From positions 118,168,568-118,232,567 of the forward strand of contig CM077153.1 in NCBI GenBank assembly GCA_039583875.1: 64,000 nucleotides of DNA. The letters run 5' to 3'. The DNA is from Platanthera guangdongensis. Lineage: Eukaryota; Streptophyta; Magnoliopsida; Asparagales; Orchidaceae. This document shows positions 21,501 to 31,451 of this stretch, piece after piece (within the stretch, counting starts at the first letter, position 1; every line of letters starts with the position of its first letter). The notes beneath the pieces were generated by a model. The model worked only from the letters and a program-made list of their open reading frames with translations, was not told the origin of the DNA and made no database searches. The position numbers were made by a program, and so were the translations under genes.

Positions 21501-21614
21501 TCCAGGCCTGCAAAGCAAACTTACTTGGGTGCAGCAGATGACACCAGATCCAACAAGGAAGCCCAAAACCCTAACAGAGAAATCAAGATGGTTAAAGGCA
21601 AAGAGAAGAAATGA
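18519..21614 (+). CDS. Copia-2 ORF after pol (env-position protein), one in-frame UAG
   Basis: I chose the ATG at 18519 because Copia-3 has the matching start and a splice-acceptor-like sequence just before it. The frame runs to UAG at 21126-21128 and then stays open to 21614, about 1030 residues in all. Residues 1-230 match the folded domain of the Copia-1 ORF (EIKEWVYTAHNL, LTPTILIEVFGL, FLADVVGKVLLAKHS, CALFGKWDRQ). A Pro/Ser/Thr-rich region follows, then an Ala/Val-rich region. A basic segment (ARKRKARSKAMKRVPP) and a tail rich in Arg, Gly and Ser (SRGSYSRRGGYRGSQRDF) come just before the UAG. An RGG-like tail fits nucleic-acid binding better than an envelope; I see no signal peptide or clear membrane anchor. 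Its function is unknown. Confidence 0.85.
19972..19980 (+). promoter_or_regulatory. Internal copy of the polypurine tract (AGGGGGAGA) inside the last ORF
   Basis: The nine bases are identical to the true purine tract at 21793-21801. They encode part of SRQGEM. Copia-3 keeps the same nine bases and a matching SRQGEM at the homologous site (43011-43019, - strand). It is a candidate second plus-strand priming site. Confidence 0.5.
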
Positions 21615-21802
21615 CTTTGTAAGGTGAGAATCTTTGGATTTTCTGACTGCTATCTGGATGCCATATACATATATATATATATATATATATCTGTGATGTT
21701 TCTGCAATGTCTAGCTGTTGTTTTTATGCTTTTCTGATTGTATGTTGTTATTTGATTTTCCAAAGTCTGTAAATAGTTATCCTAACCCAAATAGGGGGAG
21801 AT
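21615..21802 (+). other. Copia-2 3' untranslated region, TA microsatellite and polypurine tract
   Basis: The region holds a TA dinucleotide run at about 21668-21690 and the tract AGGGGGAGA at 21793-21801, one T before the LTR start. Nothing else is seen. Confidence 0.9.
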
Positions 21803-23235
21803 TGTTGGAAAGCCAGTCTAAGGGTTAGAAGTCTAGGATTGGAAGCTGCCCTGAAGACCAAGTTTTTCAGACTAGAGACTAAGTCTGATCGTCGAGCTCA
21901 GCACGACGATTCGTCGAACTCAGATCGACGATCGTCGAGCTCAACTTCGACAGATCGTCGAGCTCCACTCGACGATCGCTGAGCTCAACTTCATAATATC
22001 GTCGAACTCCATTCAACGATCGGTGAGCTCAGTTCGACGATCTTGACTCTGCTTTGGATCTTTATCTCTGAGCTCAGTTCGACGATCTTTGAGCTCAGAT
22101 CGACGATTTTTTTTGCTGCTTGAGTTTTCCAGTTCGCTGAGCTCAGCTCGACGATAGCAGAGCTCAGTTCGACCATTTCAGATATCTTCCAGAATTCAAA
22201 TTCAAATCAGACAGGAGTTATTCTGCAATTAATTCAGAGATTTGCTAGCCGTTTTCATTTATTTCTGGACCAAGTTTCAAGGGATCTTTCAAGGAATAAT
22301 TCTGTGGACTTTCCTCCAGAAGAGTTTTTGCAATTAAGAATGCAATCAATGCAGGCCAACGACTATCTTTGACAGAGAATGATATTATATTCTGGAACAG
22401 AGAATAAAAGACAGAATGTTTTTGAATCAATATAGATGATATACAGAGATTAACAAGAAGAGTATACACAACAGAGATTACAGAGACTCTTTCAAAATCT
22501 TCTGTCAAAAAGAATTCTGAAGAACACTCACTCAAGAGATCAAGCTTTCAAAATCTCTTCATCTTTCAAAGTGTTCAAGGCCAACATCATTTCAAGACTC
22601 CAGACACTCAACATTTCAGCTTGCTGAAATTATCTATTGCTGGAGCTCTATCTTTGAAGGCCTATCACCCTCAAGCAAAGCTTTTCTTCCTGAAGATTTC
22701 AAGGATTCAGGGGGAGCTTTGACATCAATCCACATAGTCTTCTCAGTTGTTTGAGAAAGAGAAGACTTCCATCACTCTCTCACCCCCAGTTTGTAAAGGG
22801 TTTCTCAAACTCCCTTCAAAAGTTTGAATCTGGTTTTTGAGCACCTTGTCAAAAGCTCATTGGTGGCAAGACACATGATCAAAAAATCTGCTTTGGTTTT
22901 TGAGCACCTTATCAAAAGCTCATTGGTGCCCAGGACACCTGATCAACTCATCCTGCAGTGGATTCCTACCTAGGGTGGTAGAAGAGTGGATGTACCCAAG
23001 TTTGGGGAACCACTATATTTCCTTGTGTCCTCTGGCTCTGCTTGTTTACTTTTTGTTTCTGGCCTTGATTTGTCTGTGCTTAGTTTTTGCATAGTTTAGT
23101 TCTGTGATTAGATTTATATTTGCTTCCCTGTTCACACTTATTACAACAATTGTTGTAAAAGTTTTTAAAAGTACTAAAACACCATATACTCTATTCACCC
23201 CCCTCTAGAGTATATCAGATCTAGTTGCACTTTCA
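21803..23235 (+). repeat. Copia-2 3' LTR
   Basis: It starts TGTTGGAAAG and ends GCACTTTCA, giving 1433 bp. It is nearly identical to the 5' LTR but lacks about 85 bp close to its start. It carries the hairpin array at 21885-22175. Confidence 0.95.
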
Positions 23236-24346
23236 CCTAGGACACCTCCTCACCCCATCCGGAGTAGAGCCCAATCCTGATAAAGTGAAGGCAGTTCTAG
23301 AACTGGAGTCTCCCAAAAATGCTAAGGAAGTCCAACGTATCAACGGCATGCTGGCCGGGCTAAGCAGGTTTCTCTCTTGAGCTGGGGAGAAATACTTGGC
23401 TTTCTTCCAGGCATTAATAGGGGGCAAGAAATTCGAGTGGACCCCCGAATGTGAGAAGGCTTTTCAGGATCTAAAGCAACAGCTCACCCAGACGTCTTTA
23501 CTCCAGGGGCCGAGGGAAGGAGAGATCTTGTTCTTATACTTAGGAGTAGGGACGGGGGCCGTGAGCTCGGTTCTGGTGCGAGAGGAGGGGAGGAAGCAAT
23601 TTTCGATCTATTACGTGAGCACGGTCCTAAAGAAGGCGGAGCTCAGGTACCCCATTCTTGAAAAATTAGCATTTTCCCTCATCGTCTTTGCCAGGAAGCT
23701 CAGGCAGTATTTTAAGGCTCACTCTATTCAGGTGGTGATGGATGACCCCCTCCATCGCATCTTGGAGGGGGAGGAGCACTCTGAGGGGCTGGCCAAGTGG
23801 TCAATAGAGCTCAGTGAATTCGACCTTGCTTTTATTCCTCAGCTTACCATCAAGGCACAAGTGGTGGCTGACTTCCTGGTGGACTACATAGTTGAGGTCC
23901 AAGAGACTGAAGCTCCCCCTCGAGTGGCTTGGAAGATGTTGGTAGATGGGGCGTCAGGAAGAAATTCCTTTGGAGGGGGAATGATCTTGGTAAATCCGGA
24001 GGGGACCAGGATTGAGCAGGCCTTGAAGATCCACTTCCCGATCACCAAAAATCAAGTGGAATATGAGGCGATCATAACAGGGCTCAGGTTGGCCCGGGAG
24101 CTGGGAATATAAGATATTCAGGTCACGACGGACTCCATGGTGGTCGCGGGTCAGATCAAAGGGGATTTTGAAGCAAGGGAGCCCACCCTCCAGCTGTACC
24201 TAGGGAAGGTCAAAGACATCATCTGGAAGTTCCAAAGCTTTTCAATTCGACACGTCCCGAGGGAGGAGAGCGCTCAGGCAGACCAGCTCGCCAAGTATAG
24301 CCCTCGAGCTGGAGGAAGAATGACGGAACTTTTTAGGCCTCCATAG
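23236..24346 (+). pseudogene. pol: Gypsy-B RT end, RNase H and second (archaeal-type) RNase H
   Basis: This continues the RT from 11130 in frame after the CCTAG duplication (GHLLTPSGVEPNPDKVKAV). The first RNase H follows (FEWTPECEKAFQDLKQQL, YYVSTVLKKAELRYP). A second RNase H-like domain then follows (MLVDGASGRNSFGGGM, NQVEYEAIITGLRLA, VTTDSMVVAGQIKG, ADQLAKYSP), with its acidic residues present. Two RNase H domains in a row are the mark of the Tat lineage (Ogre, Retand, Grande). Stops interrupt the frame at about 23378 (UGA) and 24110 (UAA), and it closes at 24344 (UAG). The gene is inactive. Confidence 0.9.
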
Positions 24347-24360
24347 ATGAGGGAGAGCTC

Positions 24361-25676
24361 ATGGAGATAAGCCAGCATGGGTCTTGCATAGACCCCTTCA
24401 TCACCTTTTTGACCTCGGGGAAACTGCCCGTGGACGATCTCGATAAGAAGCATGCTAGGTACAAATCAACGTATTACCTGTTAAAAGATGGGGCTTTGTA
24501 CCGTAAGAAACTGTCGGGTCTGCTGGCCCGATGTGTATCAGAGGAGGTGGTCCCAAGGGTTTTGAAGGAAATTCACTCAGGAGAATGTGGCAGTCATTCA
24601 GGAAGCCGGACTTTGGAGGGGAGAGTGCTGAGGCAGGGGTACTTCTGGCCTACCCTCAGGAAAGATGTAGAGGAGTTCGCAAAAAGATGCTAAAAGTGTT
24701 AGGAGTTCCTCCCCCCCTCTAACTCCTTCCAACCCAGAGGTTACGAGCAATCACGGCTCCCTGGCCCTTCGCGATCTGGGGGCTAGACCTGGTGGGTCCT
24801 TTTACCTAGGCTAGCGGGCAGAGGAAGTTGATGTTGGTCATGATAGATTACTTTTCAAAATGGCTGGAGGTGAAGGCATTGGCTATGGTGACATCGCAGG
24901 TGCTCAGGAATTTTGTCTGGGTAGAAATCATCTGCAGGCATGGGCTACCGCTGGCCTTTGTGACTGATAATGAGCCGCAGTTTGCTAGTAGAGAATTCGT
25001 GGACTTTTGCATCCGTCTGGGTATAGATCTCCGCTTTGCCTCGGTTCATCACCCGCAGATCAATGGACATGTGGAAGCAGCAAATAAGATCATTGTTAAC
25101 CTTTTGAAGAAGAAAGTGGAGAACCTGGGGGAGCTGGGTGGAATAGCTCCCTTCAGTCCTATGGGCCTTGAGAACCACACCAAACACTGCCACAGGAGAG
25201 ACCCCCTTTAAGCTCTCGCACGGCTCGGAGGCTGTGCTACTAATAGAGTTCGAGGTCACGTCACCAAGAGTATCTATTGCAAGGGAGGGAGATGAAGGAT
25301 GGATGACAGAGATCATAGAAGAACAAAAACTCTCTCTTGATCTCGTGGAGGAGCTCAGGGATTTGGCAATGATCCGATAGGAGGAGGTCAAGAGCCGGAT
25401 GGCAAGATACTTTGACAAGCATATAAGAATCAAACAGTTCCAGAAGTGTGATCTGGTTCTCAAGAAGGTAGATGCAGCAGGTAGAGGGGCCTCCGTAGGA
25501 AAGCTCAATCCAAATTGGGAGGGTCCTTTTGTAGTAAGGGAGGTCTTAAAGTCAGGAGGGTACAACCTCCAGGACGTGGACGGGGTACCCCTTGATCACG
25601 CCCGAAGTGGCGATGACTTGAAGAGATTTTATCCGCAACACATTTTGTTCATTGCATTTTTATTGTTCAATGCTTG
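24361..25676 (+). pseudogene. pol: Gypsy-B integrase, frameshifted
   Basis: Pieces of a gypsy integrase lie in several frames. The zinc-binding part is GALYRKKLSGLLARC ... HSGECGSHSGSRTL ... GYFWPTLRKDVEEFAKRC. The catalytic core starts at about 24750 (PFAIWGLDLVGPF, then a UAG, then MIDYFSKWLEVKAL, FVTDNEPQF, HHPQINGHVEAANK). The C-terminal part reads TPFKLSHGSEAVLLIEFEV, LVLKKVDAAGRG and LNPNWEGPFVVREVL. At least two frameshifts and several stops are present. In active relatives the protein inserts the cDNA into chromosomes. The sequence after about 25640 is no longer coding. Confidence 0.88.
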
Positions 25677-25763
25677 CAATTTGGATATGACCTTAGGATG
25701 AAATCACGGGTGTCCCTTTTCATGACATTAAAGGTGAAGTGTGGAGATAGCTGTGTGGAGACA

Positions 25764-27332
25764 GCTCTCATCTAGCTGGCAGGGATATAGGCTCACTCGG
25801 TGGTTGGAGGTGCTTTGGAGAGGAGACCCCGAGCAGACCCGCTGACCAGGCTCTCATCTAGCTGACAGGGTTGTAGGCTCACTCGGTGGTTGGAGGTGTT
25901 TTGGAGAGGAGACCCCGAGCAGAACCGCTGACTAGGCTCTCATCTAGCTGGTAGGGTTGTAGGCTCACTCGGTGGTTGGAGGTGCTTTGGAGAGGATACA
26001 CCGGGCAAACCCGCTCACCAAGCTCTCATCTAGCTAGCAGGGCTGTAGTCTCACTCGGTGGTTGTAGGTGCTTTGGAGAGGAGACCTCGAGCATACCCGC
26101 TGACCAGGCTCTCATCTAGCAGGCAGGGTTGTAGGCTCACTGGGTGGTTGGAGGTTCTTTGGAGAGGAGACCCCGAGAAGACCTGCTGATCAGGCTCTCT
26201 TCTAGCTGGCAGGGCTGTAGGCTCACTCGGTGGTTGGAGGTGCTTTGGAGAGGAGACCCCAAGCAGACCCGCTGACTAGGCTCTCATCTAGCTGGAAGGG
26301 CTATAAGCTCACTCGGTGGTTGGAGGTGCTTTGGAGAGGAGACCCCGACCAGACCCGCAGACCAGGCTCTCATCTAGCTGGCAGGGCTGTAGGCTCACTC
26401 GGTGGTTGGAGGTTCTTTGGAGAGGAGACCCCAAGAAAACCTGCTGACCAGGCTCTCATTTAGCTGGCAGGGTTGTAGGCTCACTCGATGGTTGGAGGTG
26501 TTTTGGAGAGGAGACCCCGGGTAGACCCGCTGACCAGGCTCTCATCTAGCTGGCAGGGCTGCAGGCTCACTCGGTGGTTGGAGGTGGTTTGGAGAGGAGA
26601 CCCCGAGCAGACCCGCTAACTAGGCTCTCATCTAGCTAGCAGGGCTGTAGGCTCACTCGGTGGTTGGATGTGCTTTGGAGAGGAGACCCCAGGAAGACCC
26701 GCTAACCAGGCTCTCATCTAGCTGGCAGGGCTATAGGCTCACTCAGTGGTTGGAGGTTTTTTGGAGGGGAGACCCCGAGCAGACCCGCTGACCAGGCTCT
26801 CATCTAGCTGGCAGGGTTGTAGGCTCACTCGGTGGTTGGAGGTGTTTTGGAGAGGAGTCCCCGATCAGACCCGTTGACCAGGCTCTCATCTAACTAGCAG
26901 GGCTGTACGCTCACTCGGTGGTTAGAGGTACTTTGGAGAGGAGATCCCGAGCAGACTCGCTGACCAGGCTCTCATCTAGCTGACAGGGCTGTAGGCTCAC
27001 TTGGTGGTTGGAGGTGCTTTGGAGAGGAGACCCCGAGCAGACCCGCTGACCAGGATCTCATCTAGCTGGCAGGGCTATAGGCTCACTCTGTGGTTGGAGG
27101 TGTTTTGTAGAGGATACCCCGAGCAGACCCGCTGACCAGGCTCCCATTTAGCTGGCATGGTTGTAGGCTCACTCGGTGGATGGAGGTGTTTGGAGAAGAG
27201 ACCCCGAGCAGACCGGCTGACCAGGCTCCCATCTAGCTGGCAGGGATGTAGGCTCACTCGGTGGTTAGAGCTGTTTGGGAGAGGATACCCCGAACAAGCC
27301 CGCTGACCAGGCCCTCATCTAGCTGGTAGGGC
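25764..27332 (+). repeat. Tandem repeat, 86-bp unit, about 18 copies, in the 3' region of Gypsy-B
   Basis: The unit starts GCTCTCATCTAGCTGGCAGG, continues through GGCTCACTCGGTGGTTGGAG and GAGAGGAGACCCCGAGCAG, and ends CCGCTGACCAG. Starts at 25764, 25850 and 25936 fix the period at 86 nt. Copies differ by scattered substitutions. The last copy is partial (from 27310). The array lies between integrase and the accessory genes. Known Tat elements often carry tandem repeats at this place. Apparent reading frames across it are repeat translations. Confidence 0.95.
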
Positions 27333-27852
27333 AAGTGGTAAGAGCTCAAGGGGAGATGTCCATATTTGTCAGAAAATTGATAGAGAATTCCTTGGAAAAG
27401 GAAGAATTGGAGACACGGCCAAGGAGAAGGAGCATCTCTGACTGGCACTCAGCATGGGTGGTCTCTCCCATAGCAAGCGGGTGGTCTCTATCAAAGGCAC
27501 ATGCCTAGCGTAAAAATGAGGGACCTATCAGGAGGAGCGGTTGGTCTCCAAGGTTTATGTCACTGGGCCAATCTCGCGACGAGAGGGAGCAAAGGGGCAG
27601 GCGGCCTCGTGCGCGGCAAGGGCGAGGGGAAGCCCAGGGACTAGCATTTTTTGAAATAACTAAACAAGAGAGATGGTAGGATAAAGCGCAATGAAGTAAG
27701 AAATGCGGGAGGTTATAATAAAATTCCCTTTGTTCATTACAGAAAAGAAACACTATCGCAGGAAACATTTCACTATCACAAGAAATTGAAATATTTATAT
27801 GTACAAGAGAAGACAAAAAAGTGGCGGGAAGGTCCCAGACTTCGACATCTTT
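27333..27852. other. Non-coding stretch of Gypsy-B between tandem repeats and antisense genes
   Basis: No gene is seen. GGTGGTCTC-like words recur at about 27449, 27480 and 27540, which may be decayed repeat copies. The part just before 27853 would be the 3' untranslated region of the antisense gene. Confidence 0.6.
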
Positions 27853-29153
27853 TCACTCCTCTCCACCGGAGGAGGAGCTGTCATCTATCTCGCCATACAG
27901 ATGGGGGACCAAGTCGCGGATGGTGACCATCTCGGCATCGTCCCGGTCCACCCCTAGCTCCTTCATCATCTGGAGAACGAGCAGAGGGTGTCGACCTCGT
28001 CTGAGGAATAGCGAGGTGGTGGGGGAGCCTAGAATGGATCCGGATGGAGCGCGGTGCTGTCTACAAGACAGGCGTTTTCAACATTCAACTTCTTGATCTC
28101 TCCCTCCAAAGACGCAATGCGCGAGCGCATGCGATCGACAGTCTCGGCATCCTGTGAGAAGGTCGTCAGTCAGTATATGTTTATGAAGAGCTAGCATGCG
28201 AGACTAGCGAGTGATAATTAAAAAGCTTATCACCATGCCTAGGCTTTGCGTGAGGAGGTTGTCGGCAACGGCCAGCCGCTTCTCGAGGTATTTGGACTTC
28301 TCGCGCTCCTCTGCAAGGCTGGCCTCGGCCTCCTTCCACTTCTTGTTGTTGTAGACCAGCCGCCGCGAGATCCGATGCGAAAGCTCCATGGAGCGAAACT
28401 GGGCATGGGCGGACTTCAGAATGAGGTCTCGTGACGCCTCATTATCTGCAGGCTTCGTTCCAAGGCCGCCGTATAGCCCGTATGCGAGGGAGAAGGCATG
28501 ACTGGTGGGCGGGTCTTGCTCCTTCCAGGAGGGATGGAGAGTAGACACCGACACGCGGTTGGCATCCTCTCCCACAAGAGTACTGGATCGCCGGTGGCAT
28601 CGTCCGTCACGGGCCCCATGTTGTAATTTGGATGCGAGGAGGGGGTTGGGTGGCTGGAAGAGCCCTCCTCGTGAGGGGGAAGATCGGTGGGCTGGACAGT
28701 GGTAGTGGCAGTTTTATTAGGTAGGGCCATCTCGCGGGCAGGCGAGACGGCTTGATGGCGAGGTGAGGGAGACTTTTCCACAAAAATGGGGGTCAGGGAC
28801 CCCGACATTTCCTTCCTTTCCTTAGGAGCAGTTCTTTTCTTCTCCTTCGAGAAGGACACCGCCTTCTTCACCTTTTTCTTCGTGCTGTGGCGAGAAGCGG
28901 CATCCTCGCCCCCAGGCCTTTTCTTTGGGGCGGGGGTCAGCGTCTCCTTTGCCGCCTCCGCTACCATATTCACAAGGGCGAGACCCCTGTTGCTCGGGTA
29001 AGGTCTGCAAACCGCCTCCCGCAGCGGATGCGGCCCTCGCCTTCTTCTACCTTCTTCTTCCACATAGCCGGCGAGAAGGCAGAAATTGAAGAGGAGAAAA
29101 GATGGAAGGGAGAGCGGGAAGCGAGAGGTGTTAAGTGAAGGAGGAGCAGGCAA
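27853..29153 (-). pseudogene. Gypsy-B antisense accessory gene 2 (coiled-coil protein, spliced, degenerate)
   Basis: Reading leftwards from a TATA box at 29231, the frame opens at about 29153; the exact start is unsure. It shows a basic, nuclear-localisation-like stretch (KKKVKKAVSFSKEKKRT), a Pro/Ser/Thr-rich part, and a shift of frame near 28570. A coiled coil (ISRRLVYNNKKWKEAEASL...KSKYLEKRLAVADNLL) then follows. An 81-nt intron fits well at 28232-28152 (GTGATAAG to CTTCTCACAG). It joins SLGM in phase to DAETVDRMRSRIASLEGEIKK, which continues the coiled coil. After an in-frame UAG at 28031-28029 and a further shift, the protein ends MVTIRDLVPHLYGEIDD-SSSSGGEE at 27853. Grande, a Tat element of maize, has an accessory gene on the opposite strand at this place that codes for a nuclear protein. 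Confidence 0.62.
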
Positions 29154-29223
29154 GAGCTCTGATCACGAAAAATAGCGAAGAACAATGATGCAGGCGTGGA
29201 AGTATCCAGATCCAGGAGATGAG

Positions 29224-29231
29224 TATTTATA
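29224..29231 (-). promoter_or_regulatory. TATA box (TATAAATA) of antisense accessory gene 2
   Basis: On the - strand the sequence reads CGCTATAAATACTC, about 70 nt before the first ATG at 29153. The same TATAAATA serves antisense gene 1 at 30620-30627. Between here and 29611 I see no other feature. Confidence 0.6.
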
Positions 29232-29611
29232 GCGAATAGAGAGTAGAGAGGAGATTGGGAGGGAAAATGAAAAGGTGGAAGCCGAAGAGGTGACCTGACG
29301 GTTCATCTTCTCTCCCTCTCTCTCACTCCAAAATCCAGGGATCGGAAGCGTCGCGGCGATTCATCTGAGGAGCCCAAAATATCATGATAGACTGATTAAA
29401 CACAGTAATGATGAAAGACCCGGCATGACACGACGGGTTGGCAAGAATATCATAATAATAAATTGTCATCATAAATTAGTTCATCCTGCACGTGGCGGGC
29501 ATCTCGTCCAAGAGGATCTAAATAACAAATTAATGATTATCCAGGCGGGTGGCCGATTGATACATGAAGTTACAAGGAAGCCTTAAGTAGGCGAGACGAC
29601 CCCTGGACCCC

Positions 29612-30557
29612 TCAATTTTTGTGCCACTTCCAGCGGCCACCCCGACCTCCCGCGCTTGGAGGGCGACCGGGCAGATGGAAAGTGCGGGTGGCGTCTAGAC
29701 CGCGGTGTGCGATATGGAGGTGTTCGTCCGTCTCGTTTATGATGGTCTGGGGGTCGGTCCCATCCATCACGCCGTCGGCCTTGATCTCGGTAGAAAGGCG
29801 ATTGCACTCAGTTTCCAGCCAGTCCATGTGCCGATTAGAAGCCTGCTTCTCCAGCTCCATCTTGCAGATGGTATGTGTGTACTTTCGAAACATCCTGGCT
29901 GTCCGGCGCTTCAACTCCAGGTTGTCCATGGGATTGCCTAGGTAATCTTCGATCTCATCAGGGCAAGGAAGAGGCGAGAGGGGCGGTGGCGCGGAAGACC
30001 CCTCGGTACTTGACTCAAATTTAATACCTGCGTAAAGAAAGGAAAGGCGAAAAGGCATAAAGAAGGAGCCGGAATGTGTGAAGCAAAAAAGGCGGGATGA
30101 GTTTTCTTACTCGGTATGCGAGGATTTCCCACAATTAGTGAGAGGTCTTCTCTCCTCGTAGTTGGGGGGGGGGAGATTACTCAGGCGAGTCAGGGCGCTG
30201 ATGAGTTTGGTTGGGGACATCTGGAGGATTCGTGGGCATATGGGAGTCGGTGAGGTTTCCCTGAAAGGGCATGGTCAATATGCGAGATGATAAGAGGAAA
30301 GAGAGGCGAGAAGAAGAACCCAGAATCCTCTGTCTCTCCCTGAAAGTTGCGGGAGGAAGCGTATCAGCTGTCGATGGTGTCGAGGTGGTCGCGCCGGCCG
30401 AGAGGGCAGAGCCGGCGGCCTTCGTCTTCTTTGGGCGAGTGGTTGATGGCGCCGATATCGGGGTACGCCCCACAGGAAACATCAGGGCAGCCACGTTGGC
30501 TTTGTTTTGTTTGCACACCATCGCGAGACGTTCGTGAAAGCTCTGGCTGTAGGACAT
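29612..30557 (-). CDS. Gypsy-B antisense accessory gene 1 (putative, spliced)
   Basis: The ATG at 30557, 63 nt after a TATA box, opens MSYSQSFHERLAMVCKQNK. A basic and Ala/Ser/Thr-rich part follows (RPKKTKAAGSALSAG), with a stop at 30179-30177. A second coding block ends at 29612. It contains IKFESSTEGSSAPPP, DEIEDYLGNPMDNLELKRR and a coiled-coil-like ICKMELEKQASNRHMDWLETE. The block starts after a good acceptor (TTTCTTTACGCAG at about 30031). A strong donor (CCGAGTAAG) lies about 80 nt before it, so at least one intron is likely. How the first block is joined to the donor exon is unclear; a run of ten C at about 30165 lies between them. General build (basic N-terminal part, then coiled coil) matches gene 2, which suggests a tandem pair. 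Confidence 0.5.
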
Positions 30558-30619
30558 GTTGAGGGTGAAAGAGAAGCAGAAATGAGAAAGGGGGCATTCT
30601 CTGTTGAGGTGGGGGCTCA

Positions 30620-30627
30620 TATTTATA
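30620..30627 (-). promoter_or_regulatory. TATA box (TATAAATA) of antisense accessory gene 1
   Basis: On the - strand the sequence reads GAGTCTATAAATATGAG, 63 nt before the ATG at 30557. Spacing and sequence fit a plant core promoter that is separate from the LTR. Confidence 0.62.
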
Positions 30628-30949
30628 GACTCCAGGGGTGGGCCCCGACAAAGATTCCTGCAAATGAACCCCGACAACCGCGAGCCCCGGTTGGACTTTC
30701 TTTTCGAGCTTGGGTCAACCTCGAAAAAGCGGGAATTATGTACAACCTAGGGCTCGCGAGAGGTCTTTCCAGCAGTTGTGACTAGAGAAGCTTGCAAGAG
30801 GAACTTGGTTAACGATTAGGACTGGGTGGTCCACTCGCAGGTAGCGAGACAGGGGGTTCTCTGTTGTAGGCGAGACCTCCTTTGGGGCGCGAGCTGGCCT
30901 TAGAAGGCGAGATGGCCAGTAGGGCGAGAGGCCGGCGAGATGGAAAAGT

Positions 30950-31451
30950 GGGACCGTCTCGGCCGCCAGTCACTTCCTCCACTCGCCTCCTGAGAGGAAA
31001 GTTATTTTTACCCTTTTACCCCCAAGGGGGATTTTACTCTTCTGCCCCAGGTAATTTTATAGTTCTACCCCAGGTGGTCTGCATATAACTCTTCAGGACA
31101 GCGGGGTCTGGCTATTGGGAGACCCGACTCAGGGTATTTTGGTAATTTTTGGTCAGTTCAATATGGATATTTGCAGATCAGACTCAGAGGCCTATAAATA
31201 GACCGATAAGGTGCCTGGATCACATTGTTGAACCCTTCTGTATTCTTCCTCATAGGCACCTAGCTCAGCATTTGGCTAAGGAGGGGAAGGACTTCAGTTT
31301 CATCCGGGTAAGAGGTGGTACCTCCGAGCTGAGACCCCACGGTCTATTTCTAGGCATGCGACTCTCGTCGGGTGGGTGGTTCAAGAAGAGTAGGTATGAG
31401 CTGCAACCTCAGGTCCGAACTTTAGGCGGGATCAGAAAGCTGGTTCCAACA
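30950..31451 (+). repeat. Probable Gypsy-B 3' LTR (start not fixed)
   Basis: The end GGTTCCAACA at 31451 matches the usual 3' end of Tat LTRs. A TATA box (CCTATAAATAG, TATAAATA at 31193-31200) lies inside, followed by a leader-like sequence. The left border is uncertain; a purine-rich GGCGAGATGGAAAAG followed by TGGGACC near 30949 is one option. The 5' LTR is outside the window, so no pair can be compared. Confidence 0.5.

Larger units (their letters stand above)
11131..23235 (+). mobile_element. Copia-2: full-length SIRE/Maximus-type Ty1/copia element
   Basis: This is a complete element of 12.1 kb. It has two LTRs (11131-12648 and 21803-23235), a tRNA-Met primer site, gag, pol in the order PR-INT-RT-RNase H, a palindromic spacer with a TATA box, a long ORF after pol, and a purine tract. 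It is flanked by CCTAG duplications. The LTRs look about 98 to 99 percent identical by eye apart from one length difference of 85 bp, so the insertion is recent. Even so, gag has two stops, RT has a changed catalytic residue and the last ORF has one stop. Confidence 0.96.

Noticed and set aside
26230..27257. Reading frames of 60 to 77 codons on both strands within 26230-27257.
   Set aside because: They lie within the 86-bp tandem repeat and repeat its translation.
28786..29138. Plus-strand frames at 28786-29138 opposite antisense gene 2.
   Set aside because: The minus strand has TATA box, intron signals and a coiled-coil protein; the plus frames have none of these.
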